From the NCBI GenBank assembly GCA_012038135.1, contig JAAVJQ010000002.1, forward strand, positions 124,001 to 188,000: a stretch of 64,000 nt of DNA, given 5' to 3'. Below the pieces are notes generated by a model, which saw nothing but the letters and a program-made list of their open reading frames with translations, ran no database searches and was not told where the DNA came from. Positions 51,961 through 60,646 of the stretch are shown in pieces. This stretch comes from Salinimicrobium nanhaiense (GTDB lineage: Bacteria > Bacteroidota > Bacteroidia > Flavobacteriales > Flavobacteriaceae). Positions within the stretch are counted from its first letter, which is position 1. Each line of letters opens with the position of its first letter. The translations under genes were made by a program, and so were the position numbers.

Positions 51961-52913
51961 TCCTGATCGTAATTGTCCATCCGGTACTGCTGGCCATCTT
52001 CCCCTTTTAGGATCTGCAGGTAGCTTTTATAACGTGACCACGGAATTTCTCCGGCTTCCAAAGCATCTTTTACTGCGCATTGAGGTTCATCTATATGCAG
52101 GCAGTTATTAAATTTACAATCCTGCTTAAGCGTAAAGAATTCCGGAAAGTAATCCCCCAATTCTTCTTTTTCAATATCTACCACGCCAAATCCTTTAATT
52201 CCCGGGGTATCAATAATTCTCGCTCCAAAATCCAGATCAAACATTTCAGCAAAAGTAGTCGTATGCTGTCCCTGCCGGCTTTGTTCAGAAATTTGAGTGG
52301 TTTTAAGATCCAGTTTAGGCTCTATAGCATTTACCAAAGTGGATTTTCCCGTACCACTGTGCCCGGAGATCATGCTGGTCTTATCTTGCATCAACTCCTT
52401 TACCTGCTCAATATTCTTACCTGTTTTTGCCGAAATTCCAATGCATTGGTACCCTATTTGCCGGTACATCGCCGCCAGATATTTCACCTCATCCAGCTCT
52501 TCGGGAGAGTAAGCATCGATTTTATTGAAAAGCAAAATGGCTTTAATTTCGTAAGCTTCCGCAGTGACAAGAAATCGATCGATAAAGGTGGTAAATGTGG
52601 GCGGGTTATTCAGCGTAACCAGCAAAAATGCCTGATCAATATTGGACGCAATTATATGCGTCTGTTTAGACAAGTTTACCGACTTCCGGATGATGTAATT
52701 ATCCCTATCCTTTATTGCCGATATAACCCCATTCTGTTCCTCATCCTGTGGATCTTCCAGTTTAAACACAACCCGGTCCCCTACAGCCACAGGATTGGTG
52801 CTTTTTATTCCCTTGATCCTGAACTTCCCTTTGATACGGCACTTGTAGAACTTGCCGTCATCGGCTTTTATTTGGTACCAGCTTCCGGTAGATTTATAAA
52901 CCGTTCCTGTCAT
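51957..52913 (-). CDS. rsgA: RsgA, small-subunit GTPase
   Basis: A circularly permuted GTPase that matures the 30S subunit. The 318 aa protein has an OB-fold N-terminus (TGTVYKSTGSWY), G4 NKID before G1 GHSGTGKSTLVN and G3 DTPGIKGFG, and the zinc site CKFNNCLHIDEPQC. The start at 52913 is preferred to 52928. It overlaps dtd. Confidence 0.96.
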   Translation of the reverse strand: MTGTVYKSTGSWYQIKADDGKFYKCRIKGKFRIKGIKSTNPVAVGDRVVFKLEDPQDEEQNGVISAIKDRDNYIIRKSVNLSKQTHIIASNIDQAFLLVTLNNPPTFTTFIDRFLVTAEAYEIKAILLFNKIDAYSPEELDEVKYLAAMYRQIGYQCIGISAKTGKNIEQVKELMQDKTSMISGHSGTGKSTLVNAIEPKLDLKTTQISEQSRQGQHTTTFAEMFDLDFGARIIDTPGIKGFGVVDIEKEELGDYFPEFFTLKQDCKFNNCLHIDEPQCAVKDALEAGEIPWSRYKSYLQILKGEDGQQYRMDNYDQE

Positions 52914-52973
52914 GTTACAAAAATGCAAAATCCTTTAGTGATTCACTAATCAGGCTTCCAATATAAATCCATT

Positions 52974-54062
52974 TTAGTCCTGATTTTTCATCACCTCTTC
53001 CTGATGATTGATCGATTCCTGGTGAATGGCTTTATATATGCGCTTGATAAACTCCTCACTCAAACCGTTTTGCTCCCCTTCGGCTGTCATTTTATCCAGG
53101 ATTTGACTCCAGCGTTGATTTTGAAGAATAGCCACATTTTGTTCCTTTTTTGCTTTTCCAATTTCATCTGCGATCTTCATTCTTCGGCTAAGCACGTCCA
53201 GCAGCTGGGTATCGGTAATATCGATCATGGCTCTCAGACTTTTTAGTTTTGTCTGAAATTCTTCACTTTCAGAAACCTCTTTCCTAATCCTCAGATCCTT
53301 CATGAATTGCACAAGGGTGGCAGGTGTGACCTGTTGTTGCGCATCGCTCCAGGCCTTGTCAGGATCAAAATGTGTTTCCACCATGAGGCCGTCGTAATTA
53401 AGATCGAGAGCCGTCTGGCAAAGATCGAAGATGGAAGTCCTGTTCCCGGCGATGTGTGAAGGATCCAGGATCAACGGCAGGTCCGGGAATTTTGTCTGCA
53501 GGTCGATCGGGATCTGCCACTCAGGATTGTTTCTGTACCTGGTCTTCTCATAGGTGGAAAATCCGCGGTGGATCACTCCTAGATTTTTGATGTCGCTGGT
53601 GTAAAACCTTTCCACCGCTCCAAGCCATAGGGAAAGATCGGGATTTACCGGATTTTTCACCAGCACAACTTTGTCCGTTCCTTTAAGGGCATCGGCGATC
53701 TCCTGAATGATAAAAGGAGAAACTGTTGTTCGGGCACCAATCCACAGGATATCGATATCATGCTTCAGCGCAAGATCCACATGATTGGGATTAGCAACTT
53801 CTGTAGTGGTAAGCATTCCCGTTTCTTCCTTGGCCTTTTGAAGCCACTTTAAACCTAAAGCGCCAACTCCTTCAAAATTTCCGGGGCGCGTACGCGGTTT
53901 CCAGATCCCCGCTCTAAGCACAGTTGCATCTGTGTCTTTTAGCTGGTGTGCTATTTTTAGCACCTGTTCCTCGGTCTCGGCACTACAGGGGCCGGCGATC
54001 ACCAGTGGATGTTCTAATCCAAAGTTGTCCAACCAGGTTCTAAGCTCTTTTTTATTTTCCAT
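52974..54062 (-). CDS. Bifunctional DAHP synthase / chorismate mutase
   Basis: The 362 aa protein joins a KDPS-type DAHP synthase (about 1-260; PLVIAGPCSAETEEQVL, GIWKPRTRPGNFEGVG, LILDPSHIAGNR) to a type II chorismate mutase (about 270-350; LKSLRAMIDITDTQLLDVLSRRMKIADEIGKAKKEQN). It makes the first shikimate intermediate and converts chorismate to prephenate. This fusion order is typical of Bacteroidota. The gene follows tyrA by 7 bases. Confidence 0.94.
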   Translation of the reverse strand: MENKKELRTWLDNFGLEHPLVIAGPCSAETEEQVLKIAHQLKDTDATVLRAGIWKPRTRPGNFEGVGALGLKWLQKAKEETGMLTTTEVANPNHVDLALKHDIDILWIGARTTVSPFIIQEIADALKGTDKVVLVKNPVNPDLSLWLGAVERFYTSDIKNLGVIHRGFSTYEKTRYRNNPEWQIPIDLQTKFPDLPLILDPSHIAGNRTSIFDLCQTALDLNYDGLMVETHFDPDKAWSDAQQQVTPATLVQFMKDLRIRKEVSESEEFQTKLKSLRAMIDITDTQLLDVLSRRMKIADEIGKAKKEQNVAILQNQRWSQILDKMTAEGEQNGLSEEFIKRIYKAIHQESINHQEEVMKNQD

Positions 54063-54069
54063 TTTATGA

Positions 54070-54918
54070 TCAGTTTATTCCGTTCAAAATTGTTTTTATA
54101 TGATTCGTTCTTTCCATTTCAAGAAAAACTTCTTTAAAATCATCTTTTTCAATAAGCTCTTTAAAATTGGAAAGATTAGTAATATACTCCTCCAGCGTCT
54201 CCAAAATGTTAGTTTTATTTTGCTGAAAAATGGGTGTCCACATGGCGGGAGAACTTTTAGCCAGTCGTACTGTGGATGCGAATCCACTGCCTGCCAAGTC
54301 AAAAATATCTTTTTCATTCTGCTCTTTCTGAAGCACGGTTTTTCCCAACATAAAGGAACTGATGTGCGACAGGTGAGATACATAGGCTATATGCCGGTCA
54401 TGAGCTTTGGGATCCATATACCTTATGCGCATTCCCAGCTTCTGAAATATCTCCAGCGCCCTTTCCTGCAGCTTAAATGCAGTCTTTTCCACTTCACAAA
54501 TGATGTTGGTCTTGTTCCGGAAAAGATCTTCTACAGCGGCGGAAGGCCCTGAGAATTCAGTTCCCGCAATGGGATGCGCTGCGAGGAAATTCCGTCGGTT
54601 CGGATGCGCTGCTATAGCTTCACATAATCCCGACTTGGTCGAACCTGCATCAAATACAAGGGTGTCATTCCCTACCGTATCCAGCACCTCAACTGCAACT
54701 CCCTTAGCCACATCCACCGGAACTGCAAGAATTACCACATCTGCCTTGTTTACTTCTTCAAGCCCCCCTGCACGTTTGATAAGATTCAATTCCTTAGCTT
54801 TTTGAAGGTGAGCTTCATTGAAGTCACTGCCGGATATTTCAATATCGGGAAATTCTTTTTTCAACCCAAGGGCGAACGACCCGCCTATTAAACCTAAACC
54901 TATAATATGAACCTTCAT
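54070..54918 (-). CDS. tyrA: TyrA, prephenate dehydrogenase
   Basis: The 282 aa NAD-dependent enzyme oxidises prephenate to 4-hydroxyphenylpyruvate. It opens with the Rossmann motif IIGLGLIGGSFAL, has FLAAHPIAGTEFSGP and YVSHLSHISSFMLG with the catalytic His residues. There is no chorismate mutase domain; that lies in the neighbouring fusion protein. The start overlaps the aminotransferase by four bases. Confidence 0.95.
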   Translation of the reverse strand: MKVHIIGLGLIGGSFALGLKKEFPDIEISGSDFNEAHLQKAKELNLIKRAGGLEEVNKADVVILAVPVDVAKGVAVEVLDTVGNDTLVFDAGSTKSGLCEAIAAHPNRRNFLAAHPIAGTEFSGPSAAVEDLFRNKTNIICEVEKTAFKLQERALEIFQKLGMRIRYMDPKAHDRHIAYVSHLSHISSFMLGKTVLQKEQNEKDIFDLAGSGFASTVRLAKSSPAMWTPIFQQNKTNILETLEEYITNLSNFKELIEKDDFKEVFLEMERTNHIKTILNGIN

Positions 54919-56063
54919 ACCGCTAATCTTTTACAGGCCTCAATAATAATCTCTTCGGGAGAACAAAGAGAGAACCTGATGAAGCCTTCCCCCTGACTCC
55001 CAAAAATGAATCCCGGGGCCACAAAAATATGATATTGCTTTAACAGGTGATCCACAAATCCTTCCGAAGTAGTGCCTTTTGGAACTCTGCACCATAAGAA
55101 CAAGCCAGTTTGATCTTCTGTAAAACTGCATTTCAGGGCCGTAGCCAGTTTCAGGATCTCCTCTTTTCTGCGCAGATATACCTTGTTCTGCTCACTGAAC
55201 CACTCCTGCGGAAGCCTCAAAGCCATAGCAGCACCGGCCTGCAGCGGGAAAAACATTCCGCTGTCCATGTTGGTCTTCACCTTCAGGACAGAATTAATAT
55301 GCTTTTCACTTCCGCAGAGCATCCCTATTCTCCAGCCCGACATATTGAAACTTTTGCTTAGAGAATTGAGCTCCAGCACTCCGTCAGCATCATTGGCATA
55401 CTTCAGAATACTTTCCGGTTCTTCATTTAAGATAAAACTGTATGGGTTGTCATTGACGATTAAAATGCGGTGCTTTTTCCCGAAGGCGATAAGCTGTTCG
55501 AAAATTGCCTTTTTTGCCACTGCACCGGTGGGCATGTTCGGGTAATTCACCCACATCAATTTCACCCTGCTTAGATCCCGCTTTTCCAGTTGCTCAAAAT
55601 TGGGCAACCAGCCGGTTTTTTCACTTAAATCATACAGCACCGTGCTGGCACCAACCAACCGACTTACGGCAGCATAGGTGGGATAGCCGGGGTTTGGTAC
55701 CAGCACCTCATCTCCTTCATTCAAAAATGCCATGGAAATGTGGGTGATTCCTTCCTTGCTGCCCATGAGGGGAAGGATCTCAGTTTCTGAATTCAGGTTT
55801 ACATCATAGAAGTTCTGATAGAATTCCGCAATGGCTTTCCGGAAATCATTAGTACCGCGATACGGCTGATATTGATGTGCAACGGGATTGAGCAGTGCCT
55901 GCTGCAGTGCCGTCATCACCTGCGGCGGCGGGGGCAGGTCAGGGCTCCCAACGCCCAGGTTAATAATGGGCTTTCCGGAATCCTGTAGCGCCCTCACTTC
56001 CTTCAGTTTTGTCGAGAAGTAGTATTCCTCAACATGGTCTAATCTATTGGCCTGTGCAATCAT
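54915..56063 (-). CDS. Class I/II aminotransferase of the aromatic operon
   Basis: The 382 aa PLP enzyme has INLGVGSPDLPPPPQV, the lysine motif ELNSLSKSFNMSGWRIGML and FPLQAGAAMALRLP. Placed between pheA and tyrA it very likely aminates phenylpyruvate and 4-hydroxyphenylpyruvate; aspartate or LL-DAP aminotransferase activity cannot be excluded. It overlaps pheA by four bases. Confidence 0.9.
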   Translation of the reverse strand: MIAQANRLDHVEEYYFSTKLKEVRALQDSGKPIINLGVGSPDLPPPPQVMTALQQALLNPVAHQYQPYRGTNDFRKAIAEFYQNFYDVNLNSETEILPLMGSKEGITHISMAFLNEGDEVLVPNPGYPTYAAVSRLVGASTVLYDLSEKTGWLPNFEQLEKRDLSRVKLMWVNYPNMPTGAVAKKAIFEQLIAFGKKHRILIVNDNPYSFILNEEPESILKYANDADGVLELNSLSKSFNMSGWRIGMLCGSEKHINSVLKVKTNMDSGMFFPLQAGAAMALRLPQEWFSEQNKVYLRRKEEILKLATALKCSFTEDQTGLFLWCRVPKGTTSEGFVDHLLKQYHIFVAPGFIFGSQGEGFIRFSLCSPEEIIIEACKRLAV

Positions 56064-56887
56064 AATAAGCCGTTCTTATAAATTCCTAAAATCTTTATTT
56101 CTTCCGTCAGTTCTTCCAGGATCCCCAGCACCTTACGCAATTCCTCCTCTTCTCCGAAAAGCACGTCGATAAAAAAGGCGTATTTCCACGGTACATCAAT
56201 AACCGGTACGCTCTGGATCTTCGTCATATCGAGATCGAAATCCCGCAAAATATTCAGCACACTTACCAGGCTTCCTTTTTTATTTTCCAGAATGATCTTG
56301 AGAGAGGCCTTATTAGACCCGCTTACCACAGGAGCCGCATTTTTGGCAGACAGCACCAGGAATCGGGTGGAATTGCTCTTCATGGTTTGCACTCCCTCAT
56401 TGAGGATCTCCAGGTTATAAATTTCAGCCGCAGTCCTGCCGGCAAGAGCCGCGACTCCTTTCAGCTTTTGGTCGCTAATTCTCTTAGCAACATCAGCAGT
56501 GTCGGTATCTTCAACAAGTTCAATGTGTGGATGATCTTTAAAGAAATTCTGGCACTGTAACAAAGCCATGGGATGAGAAAAAACCTTTTTAATATCTCCG
56601 ATCTTTTGCCCCGGAAGTGCCATAAGATTCATAAAAATGGGGATATAATGCTCCCCTTTTATCTGAAGGTTATTCTCATCGATCAAAGCGTAATTGGGAA
56701 GTATGGTTCCCGCCGTAGAGTTCTCTATGGCCATTACTCCGCTAACAGCCCTGTCGGTCAGCAAACTGTCAACCAATTCCCTGAAAGAGCGGCATTCATC
56801 CACCGGCACATCCTGCCCAAAATATTCCCCGGCAACCTGGTGGTGAAAAGAACCTTTTATTCCCTGTATGGCTATTTTTTCTTCCAT
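56060..56887 (-). CDS. pheA: PheA, prephenate dehydratase with ACT domain
   Basis: It converts prephenate to phenylpyruvate. The 275 aa protein begins with IQGIKGSFHHQVAGEYFG, has the catalytic Thr-Arg-Phe (NSTRFLVLS) and a C-terminal ACT domain (about 200-275, ILENKKGSLVSVLNILRDFDLDMTKIQSVPV) for feedback by phenylalanine. It is the first enzyme gene behind the attenuator at 56896-57026. Confidence 0.95.
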   Translation of the reverse strand: MEEKIAIQGIKGSFHHQVAGEYFGQDVPVDECRSFRELVDSLLTDRAVSGVMAIENSTAGTILPNYALIDENNLQIKGEHYIPIFMNLMALPGQKIGDIKKVFSHPMALLQCQNFFKDHPHIELVEDTDTADVAKRISDQKLKGVAALAGRTAAEIYNLEILNEGVQTMKSNSTRFLVLSAKNAAPVVSGSNKASLKIILENKKGSLVSVLNILRDFDLDMTKIQSVPVIDVPWKYAFFIDVLFGEEEELRKVLGILEELTEEIKILGIYKNGLL

Positions 56888-56895
56888 TTTATGGC

Positions 56896-56927
56896 AAAAA
56901 AAAATCCCGATGCTTACATCGGGATTT
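56896..56927 (-). terminator. Attenuator terminator upstream of pheA
   Basis: On the minus strand an 11-bp perfect stem (complements of 56917-56927 and 56902-56912, AAATCCCGATG with CATCGGGATTT) with a 4-base loop is followed by nine Us. It ends only about 9 bases before the pheA ATG. The 5' arm can instead pair with AUCGGGA in the leader (complement of 56960-56966), so the terminator and an antiterminator are exclusive. Confidence 0.88.
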
Positions 56928-56948
56928 CAGTTATAACTATTGATTTAA

Positions 56949-57026
56949 TTATACGGCACTCCCGATCTTATCTCTTGAATAGAAATAAAAGTAATACCAG
57001 GCGTTCCAGATAAATAAATTGCTCAT
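56949..57026 (-). CDS. Aromatic leader peptide of the pheA operon
   Basis: A 25-codon frame from the ATG at 57026 to TAA at 56949-56951. The peptide begins MSNLFIWNA and then has WYYFYFY, seven aromatic residues in a row (2 Phe, 4 Tyr, 1 Trp), with another Phe and Trp before. It is followed by SRDKIGSAV. Such runs are the hallmark of leader peptides that measure charged tRNA. The antiterminator arm (56960-56966) lies 12 bases after the aromatic run, within the frame. Not named in any family I know. Confidence 0.88.
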   Translation of the reverse strand: MSNLFIWNAWYYFYFYSRDKIGSAV

Positions 57027-57168
57027 TGTCTTCTCTGTGAATGGCTAATGTAGAATATATTTTTAGAAATCGATATTTTTTTCTCAAAAATTCACGAGAA
57101 CGATTTCGCTAAAAATGGTATCTCTTGAGTTCTACTCCCAAAATTTCCTCCTTTTGAAAAAGTTGATT

Positions 57169-57176
57169 TACTTTTG
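57169..57176 (+). promoter_or_regulatory. Putative -7 box (TACTTTTG) of gldA
   Basis: An exact TAnnTTTG match 13 bases before the gldA ATG. A TTTG lies 12 bases upstream, closer than the usual -33 spacing, so only the -7 box is claimed. Confidence 0.5.
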
Positions 57177-57189
57177 AAAAAAAGCTGCT

Positions 57190-58089
57190 ATGTCTATTCA
57201 GGTAAATAAGATCTCGAAATTCTATGGGGAACAAAAGGCTTTAGATGAGGTCTCCTTTTCCATTCAAAAAGGGGAAATTGTAGGATTCCTTGGCCCGAAT
57301 GGCGCCGGAAAGTCCACCCTCATGAAGATCCTTACCGGCTATTTGCAACCATCTTCGGGAGAAGCCAGCGTGAATGGTTTTGCACTTTCCGAAGCAATGC
57401 TGGAAGCACAGAGAAGCACCGGATATTTACCGGAACATAATGCTCTTTATACTGATATGTATGTAAGGGAATACCTGGAGTTTAACGCCCTCATTTATAA
57501 GGTGCCGAAAAAGAGAATTGAAGAAGTAATTCTTCAAACCGGACTTTTACCCGAAGCCAATAAAAAGATCGACCAGCTTTCTAAAGGCTATCGGCAAAGA
57601 GTAGGTCTCGCAAATGCCCTTTTACACGATCCTGATGTTCTGATCCTTGATGAACCCACCACCGGCCTCGATCCCAATCAGCTGGTAGAGATAAGGGAGC
57701 TTATCAAGAATATTGGAAAAGAAAAGACCATCCTGTTCTCTACACACATCATGCGCGAAGTCGAGGCCTTATGCGAAAGAGTGATCATCATTAATAAAGG
57801 AAAAATTGTGGCTGACAAACGCCTGGAAGACTTGCGGGACGAACAGGTACAGATCATCGAAGTGGAATTTGATTACCGTATAGAGGAAGTTGCATTAATG
57901 CGCCTGCCACACCTCCTGAACCTCAAAAACACCGGCGGATTTGTATATGAACTTTATTTTGAAACCGAAAAGGATATGCGGCCTACGGTCTTCGATTTCG
58001 CTCACGACAACGGATTAAAAACCCTGCAGCTCAACCGCAAGAACAAAAACCTTGAAAGTTTATTTTCTGAATTGACACTGGAGAAGTAG
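57190..58089 (+). CDS. gldA: GldA, gliding-associated ABC transporter ATPase
   Basis: The 299 aa ABC ATPase has Walker A GPNGAGKST (about 37-45), signature LSKGYRQRV, Walker B VLILDEPT and H-loop STHIM. The conserved C-terminal tail (DKRLEDLRDEQVQIIEVEFDYRIEEVALMRL) fits GldA, which together with GldF and GldG is associated with gliding in Flavobacterium. No gldF or gldG lies beside it here. A generic ABC-2 exporter ATPase is the alternative. Confidence 0.85.
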   Translation: MSIQVNKISKFYGEQKALDEVSFSIQKGEIVGFLGPNGAGKSTLMKILTGYLQPSSGEASVNGFALSEAMLEAQRSTGYLPEHNALYTDMYVREYLEFNALIYKVPKKRIEEVILQTGLLPEANKKIDQLSKGYRQRVGLANALLHDPDVLILDEPTTGLDPNQLVEIRELIKNIGKEKTILFSTHIMREVEALCERVIIINKGKIVADKRLEDLRDEQVQIIEVEFDYRIEEVALMRLPHLLNLKNTGGFVYELYFETEKDMRPTVFDFAHDNGLKTLQLNRKNKNLESLFSELTLEK

Positions 58090-58100
58090 TTAACACCCCC

Positions 58101-58127
58101 GGCACGGATTGCAAATCCGCGCCATCT
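58101..58127. repeat. Dispersed palindromic repeat, copy 1
   Basis: The core CGGATT-GCA-AATCCG is a perfect inverted repeat in GGCACGGATTGCAAATCCGC then GCCATCT. Copies at 58235 and 61654. Confidence 0.75.
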
Positions 58128-58234
58128 GGCTCTCCCAGTTGTGCTAAAGCACTTATCTTCCCTTTCCGTGACCTCCGGCTAAAGCCGGAGGCAATTCACA
58201 TTTTCGGTGATTCCCTTTGCGGTACATATCTCTC

Positions 58235-58261
58235 GGCACGGATTACAAATCCGCGCCATCT
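58235..58261. repeat. Dispersed palindromic repeat, copy 2
   Basis: As copy 1 with one change in the loop (ACA for GCA). Confidence 0.75.
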
Positions 58262-58282
58262 TCTTGGTATCGATCTGTGCCC

Positions 58283-58319
58283 GACCTGCAAGGTTTTCAA
58301 AACCTTGTAGGTCTTTTTT
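58283..58319 (+). terminator. Hairpin with U-run downstream of gldA
   Basis: GACCTGCAAGGTT pairs with AACCTTGTAGGTC (one G-U) and six Ts follow. Lying about 195 bases after gldA, it can end its transcript. The stem words are shared with the queA terminator at 48206. Confidence 0.65.
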
Positions 58320-58768
58320 CAGGTATTCCAATTGTCTCAGCCCTACAGGCTGATATGGAACACGCAATTCAATTCCCGGAGCGTTGCTCCGGGCTAAATC
58401 ATGTAAGGCCTTCAGCCTTAAAAAAATGATATAGTGGAAGTCGAGCCTGAAGGGCTCAAATAAAAGAGCCAAGTCCCATGGATAATTATAACATATTTTA
58501 ACCAGCCTTAGCTGAAAAAATAGCCGCTTTTAGACAGTGCCCATTTAAGAGACAAATAATAATAGAGGAAGGATGTCGTCCTAAATAATTTAAGACCTTT
58601 AAAATAGCTCCGAAAAAATCTGAGCCTGAAGGGCTCTAATAAAAAAGCCCGGGGCAACGCCCCGGGAAAATTTACAAAAGATTTTAGCAGCCTGTAAGGT
58701 TGCAACATTGGATTGTGTTTCCAGACCTAACAGATTCGGAAACCTGTTAGGTCTACTACCGCCCGATA

Positions 58769-59539
58769 TCATTCAAAAATCAACTTCCCGGTGTAAAAAC
58801 TCTCCACCTCCACCACCGGCGGCCGGTTCACAGAGATTACATCTCCGGTGCTTCTTATCTCCCCTTTCAACACCTGCTGCGGATTCACAAATAGCTTGTT
58901 CGTTCCCCGGTGCTGAATCTCGACACTCCCTGCCTCGAGATCCTGTGCCTCCACTCTGCCGTCGCCATTGGCGATGTAGAGGTTGAGATCATCTGTGCTG
59001 CCGCGGAGAAAGAAATTAGAAAAATCATCTCCCGTCACCCGCACATATTTAGAAACCAGGTGCAGATCAAAGTCACCTACGGTGTACACGTCTTTCTCCT
59101 CTTCCTGGTTGAGACTGCGCAGCCAGATGTTTGGAAAATGTAATTCGCCTACGCTTTTGATTACCCGGTTTCCCGCATTTTGAAGCCATTCAAGGTTCGG
59201 GACGGTAACATGGACATCGCTAAGATTATAGTCGCGCACAAAATTGCAGTCGTTGTTGTTCTGCAGGATAAGCCTACCTTCAACAACCTTAGCCGAAATC
59301 TCGTTCATCAGGTTTTCTCCGGTACTGACCACTACTTTATGTTCGGTCCCCTGTTCAATGAACAGGTTGATCCCCTTATACACGATTAGCTCGTCAAACT
59401 CCTCCACCTCAAATTCCTTTTCTATCCTGCTTCCGGCGGTTTGGAAACAATCGGGGGCATCTTCTGTATCACAGCCTGCAAAAATCAGGAGGGCCAAAAA
59501 AGGAAAAATCCGCAGGTAAATTTTTAGCAGTTGTTTCAT
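58769..59539 (-). CDS. GIN-domain (DUF2807) lipoprotein
   Basis: The 256 aa protein has a lipobox LIFAGC (Cys23) and then repeating beta-strand units of the DUF2807/GIN head domain: IVYKGINLFIEQGTEHKVVVSTGENLMNEI, VHVTVPNLEWLQNAGN, LNLYIANGDGRVEAQDLEAGSVEIQHRG. The fold is a right-handed parallel beta-helix; the role is unknown. It overlaps the PagL-like gene by four bases. Confidence 0.85.
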   Translation of the reverse strand: MKQLLKIYLRIFPFLALLIFAGCDTEDAPDCFQTAGSRIEKEFEVEEFDELIVYKGINLFIEQGTEHKVVVSTGENLMNEISAKVVEGRLILQNNNDCNFVRDYNLSDVHVTVPNLEWLQNAGNRVIKSVGELHFPNIWLRSLNQEEEKDVYTVGDFDLHLVSKYVRVTGDDFSNFFLRGSTDDLNLYIANGDGRVEAQDLEAGSVEIQHRGTNKLFVNPQQVLKGEIRSTGDVISVNRPPVVEVESFYTGKLIFE

Positions 59540-60627
59540 AAGCGATATCCAATTGAGAATTCTACTGCTTCGGCATTGGCTCCATGGGAGCGGACGGTTA
59601 CAGATCCAAAAAGGTCATTCCATATCTCTCTTTGCAGACCAATCCTGTTATATATTCGATCTACATACCTGTCATAGGGATAGTAAACATAATATCCTAA
59701 ATGCGTAATAAGGCTAAGCTTGCGGAAAGTAAGTTGATGTCCTGCAAAGATCCCTACCCGCTTTGCGTCTTCGTCACCCGTAGTTCCCACCAGCGGAAAA
59801 GCGACCGAATAGTAGTAAATATACTCTTCCATAGCTTCAGAAAGAAAAAGCTCTGCTCCCGCCTGCAGCGTACTTTTATGATTGAGCGCCTTATCTACAT
59901 AAGCCGATAAGGTTAGAAAAGGATAGGATTCCGAACCAATTACACCGGTAGTATTTACTCCGCTGCGCAACACAAGATTGTATCTAAAGGGTGCCGAAAA
60001 TGGCATTTTTGGATCTTTAGGAATGAACTCTCTTTGCATGTCATGGTTGAGATCATAGTTCAATCCTGCGCTCAAGGCGATGGTGTTGGTAGAGCTGTTT
60101 GGAGACTTAAAATCGGCATTTGAATAATGGACAAGAGATAGCCCGGTTTGAAACCCGAGGCCGCCAATAATATTTTCGAACTGCAGATTGGCGGTGAAGA
60201 TCGTAGAGCTAAGGATGCGGGAGCCATAGGCATTATTCCGGTAATTGTCATCGGGATCATAAGGATTGGTGGCCACTGCGAGTCCCTGTCCTACCTTCAG
60301 CAAAAGGTGGCGCTTCAGAAAATAGAATCCGAGGTGTGCATAAGCTCCAAAATTCTCTCCCAGATGCTCATTTTTGAGATCCTGGTAAGAGAGGGAGAAA
60401 CCCACATTTGGATAATTGTATCGCCGCTCCCATGGCTGGTCTCCATAGGTTTTCCTGTTGAAGTGCAGCAGTAGTCCATTGGGATGACCCGTAATAAGAT
60501 GAGAAATATTGCGATTGTGCTCCCAAATACTTCCGTAGAAATAATTGGCTTCTATAGAATAATGCTTCTCCTGTGAAAAAGCAGTCTGGCTAAGGCAAAT
60601 TAATGAGAGGAGCAGTAATTTTCGCAT
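59536..60627 (-). CDS. PagL-like outer-membrane lipid A deacylase
   Basis: The 363 aa protein has a signal peptide ending TAFSQ and a barrel. HYSNADFKSPNSS holds the His167-x-Ser169 pair that matches the HxSN motif of PagL-type lipid A 3-O-deacylases (acyloxyacyl hydrolase). The rest is strand-rich (VGFSLSYQDL, FRYNLVLRSGV). Activity is a family inference. It is co-transcribed with the GIN lipoprotein. Confidence 0.75.
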   Translation of the reverse strand: MRKLLLLSLICLSQTAFSQEKHYSIEANYFYGSIWEHNRNISHLITGHPNGLLLHFNRKTYGDQPWERRYNYPNVGFSLSYQDLKNEHLGENFGAYAHLGFYFLKRHLLLKVGQGLAVATNPYDPDDNYRNNAYGSRILSSTIFTANLQFENIIGGLGFQTGLSLVHYSNADFKSPNSSTNTIALSAGLNYDLNHDMQREFIPKDPKMPFSAPFRYNLVLRSGVNTTGVIGSESYPFLTLSAYVDKALNHKSTLQAGAELFLSEAMEEYIYYYSVAFPLVGTTGDEDAKRVGIFAGHQLTFRKLSLITHLGYYVYYPYDRYVDRIYNRIGLQREIWNDLFGSVTVRSHGANAEAVEFSIGYRL

Positions 60628-60646
60628 GTTGGGATGAGCACCGGAA

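Larger units (their letters stand above)
58090..58768. other. Palindrome-rich spacer after gldA
   Basis: No gene is supported in these 679 bases. They hold two copies of a GGCACGGATT..AAATCCGCGCC repeat, two copies of a GAGCCTGAAGGGCTC repeat (58443 and 58621), and hairpins such as CTCCGGCTAAAGCCGGAG near 58170, CCCGGAGC/GCTCCGGG near 58376, CCCGGGGC/GCCCCGGG at 58648-58666 and GACCTAACAG/CTGTTAGGTC at 58724-58753. Short open frames here are repeat-derived. Confidence 0.55.

Noticed and set aside
52080..52949. A long plus-strand open frame (289 codons) opposite rsgA
   Set aside because: It is antisense to a clear RsgA gene with all GTPase and zinc motifs; no family resemblance or start context supports it.
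58179..58472. Short frames in the palindrome-rich spacer after gldA
   Set aside because: They are made of inverted repeats; no conserved protein features.
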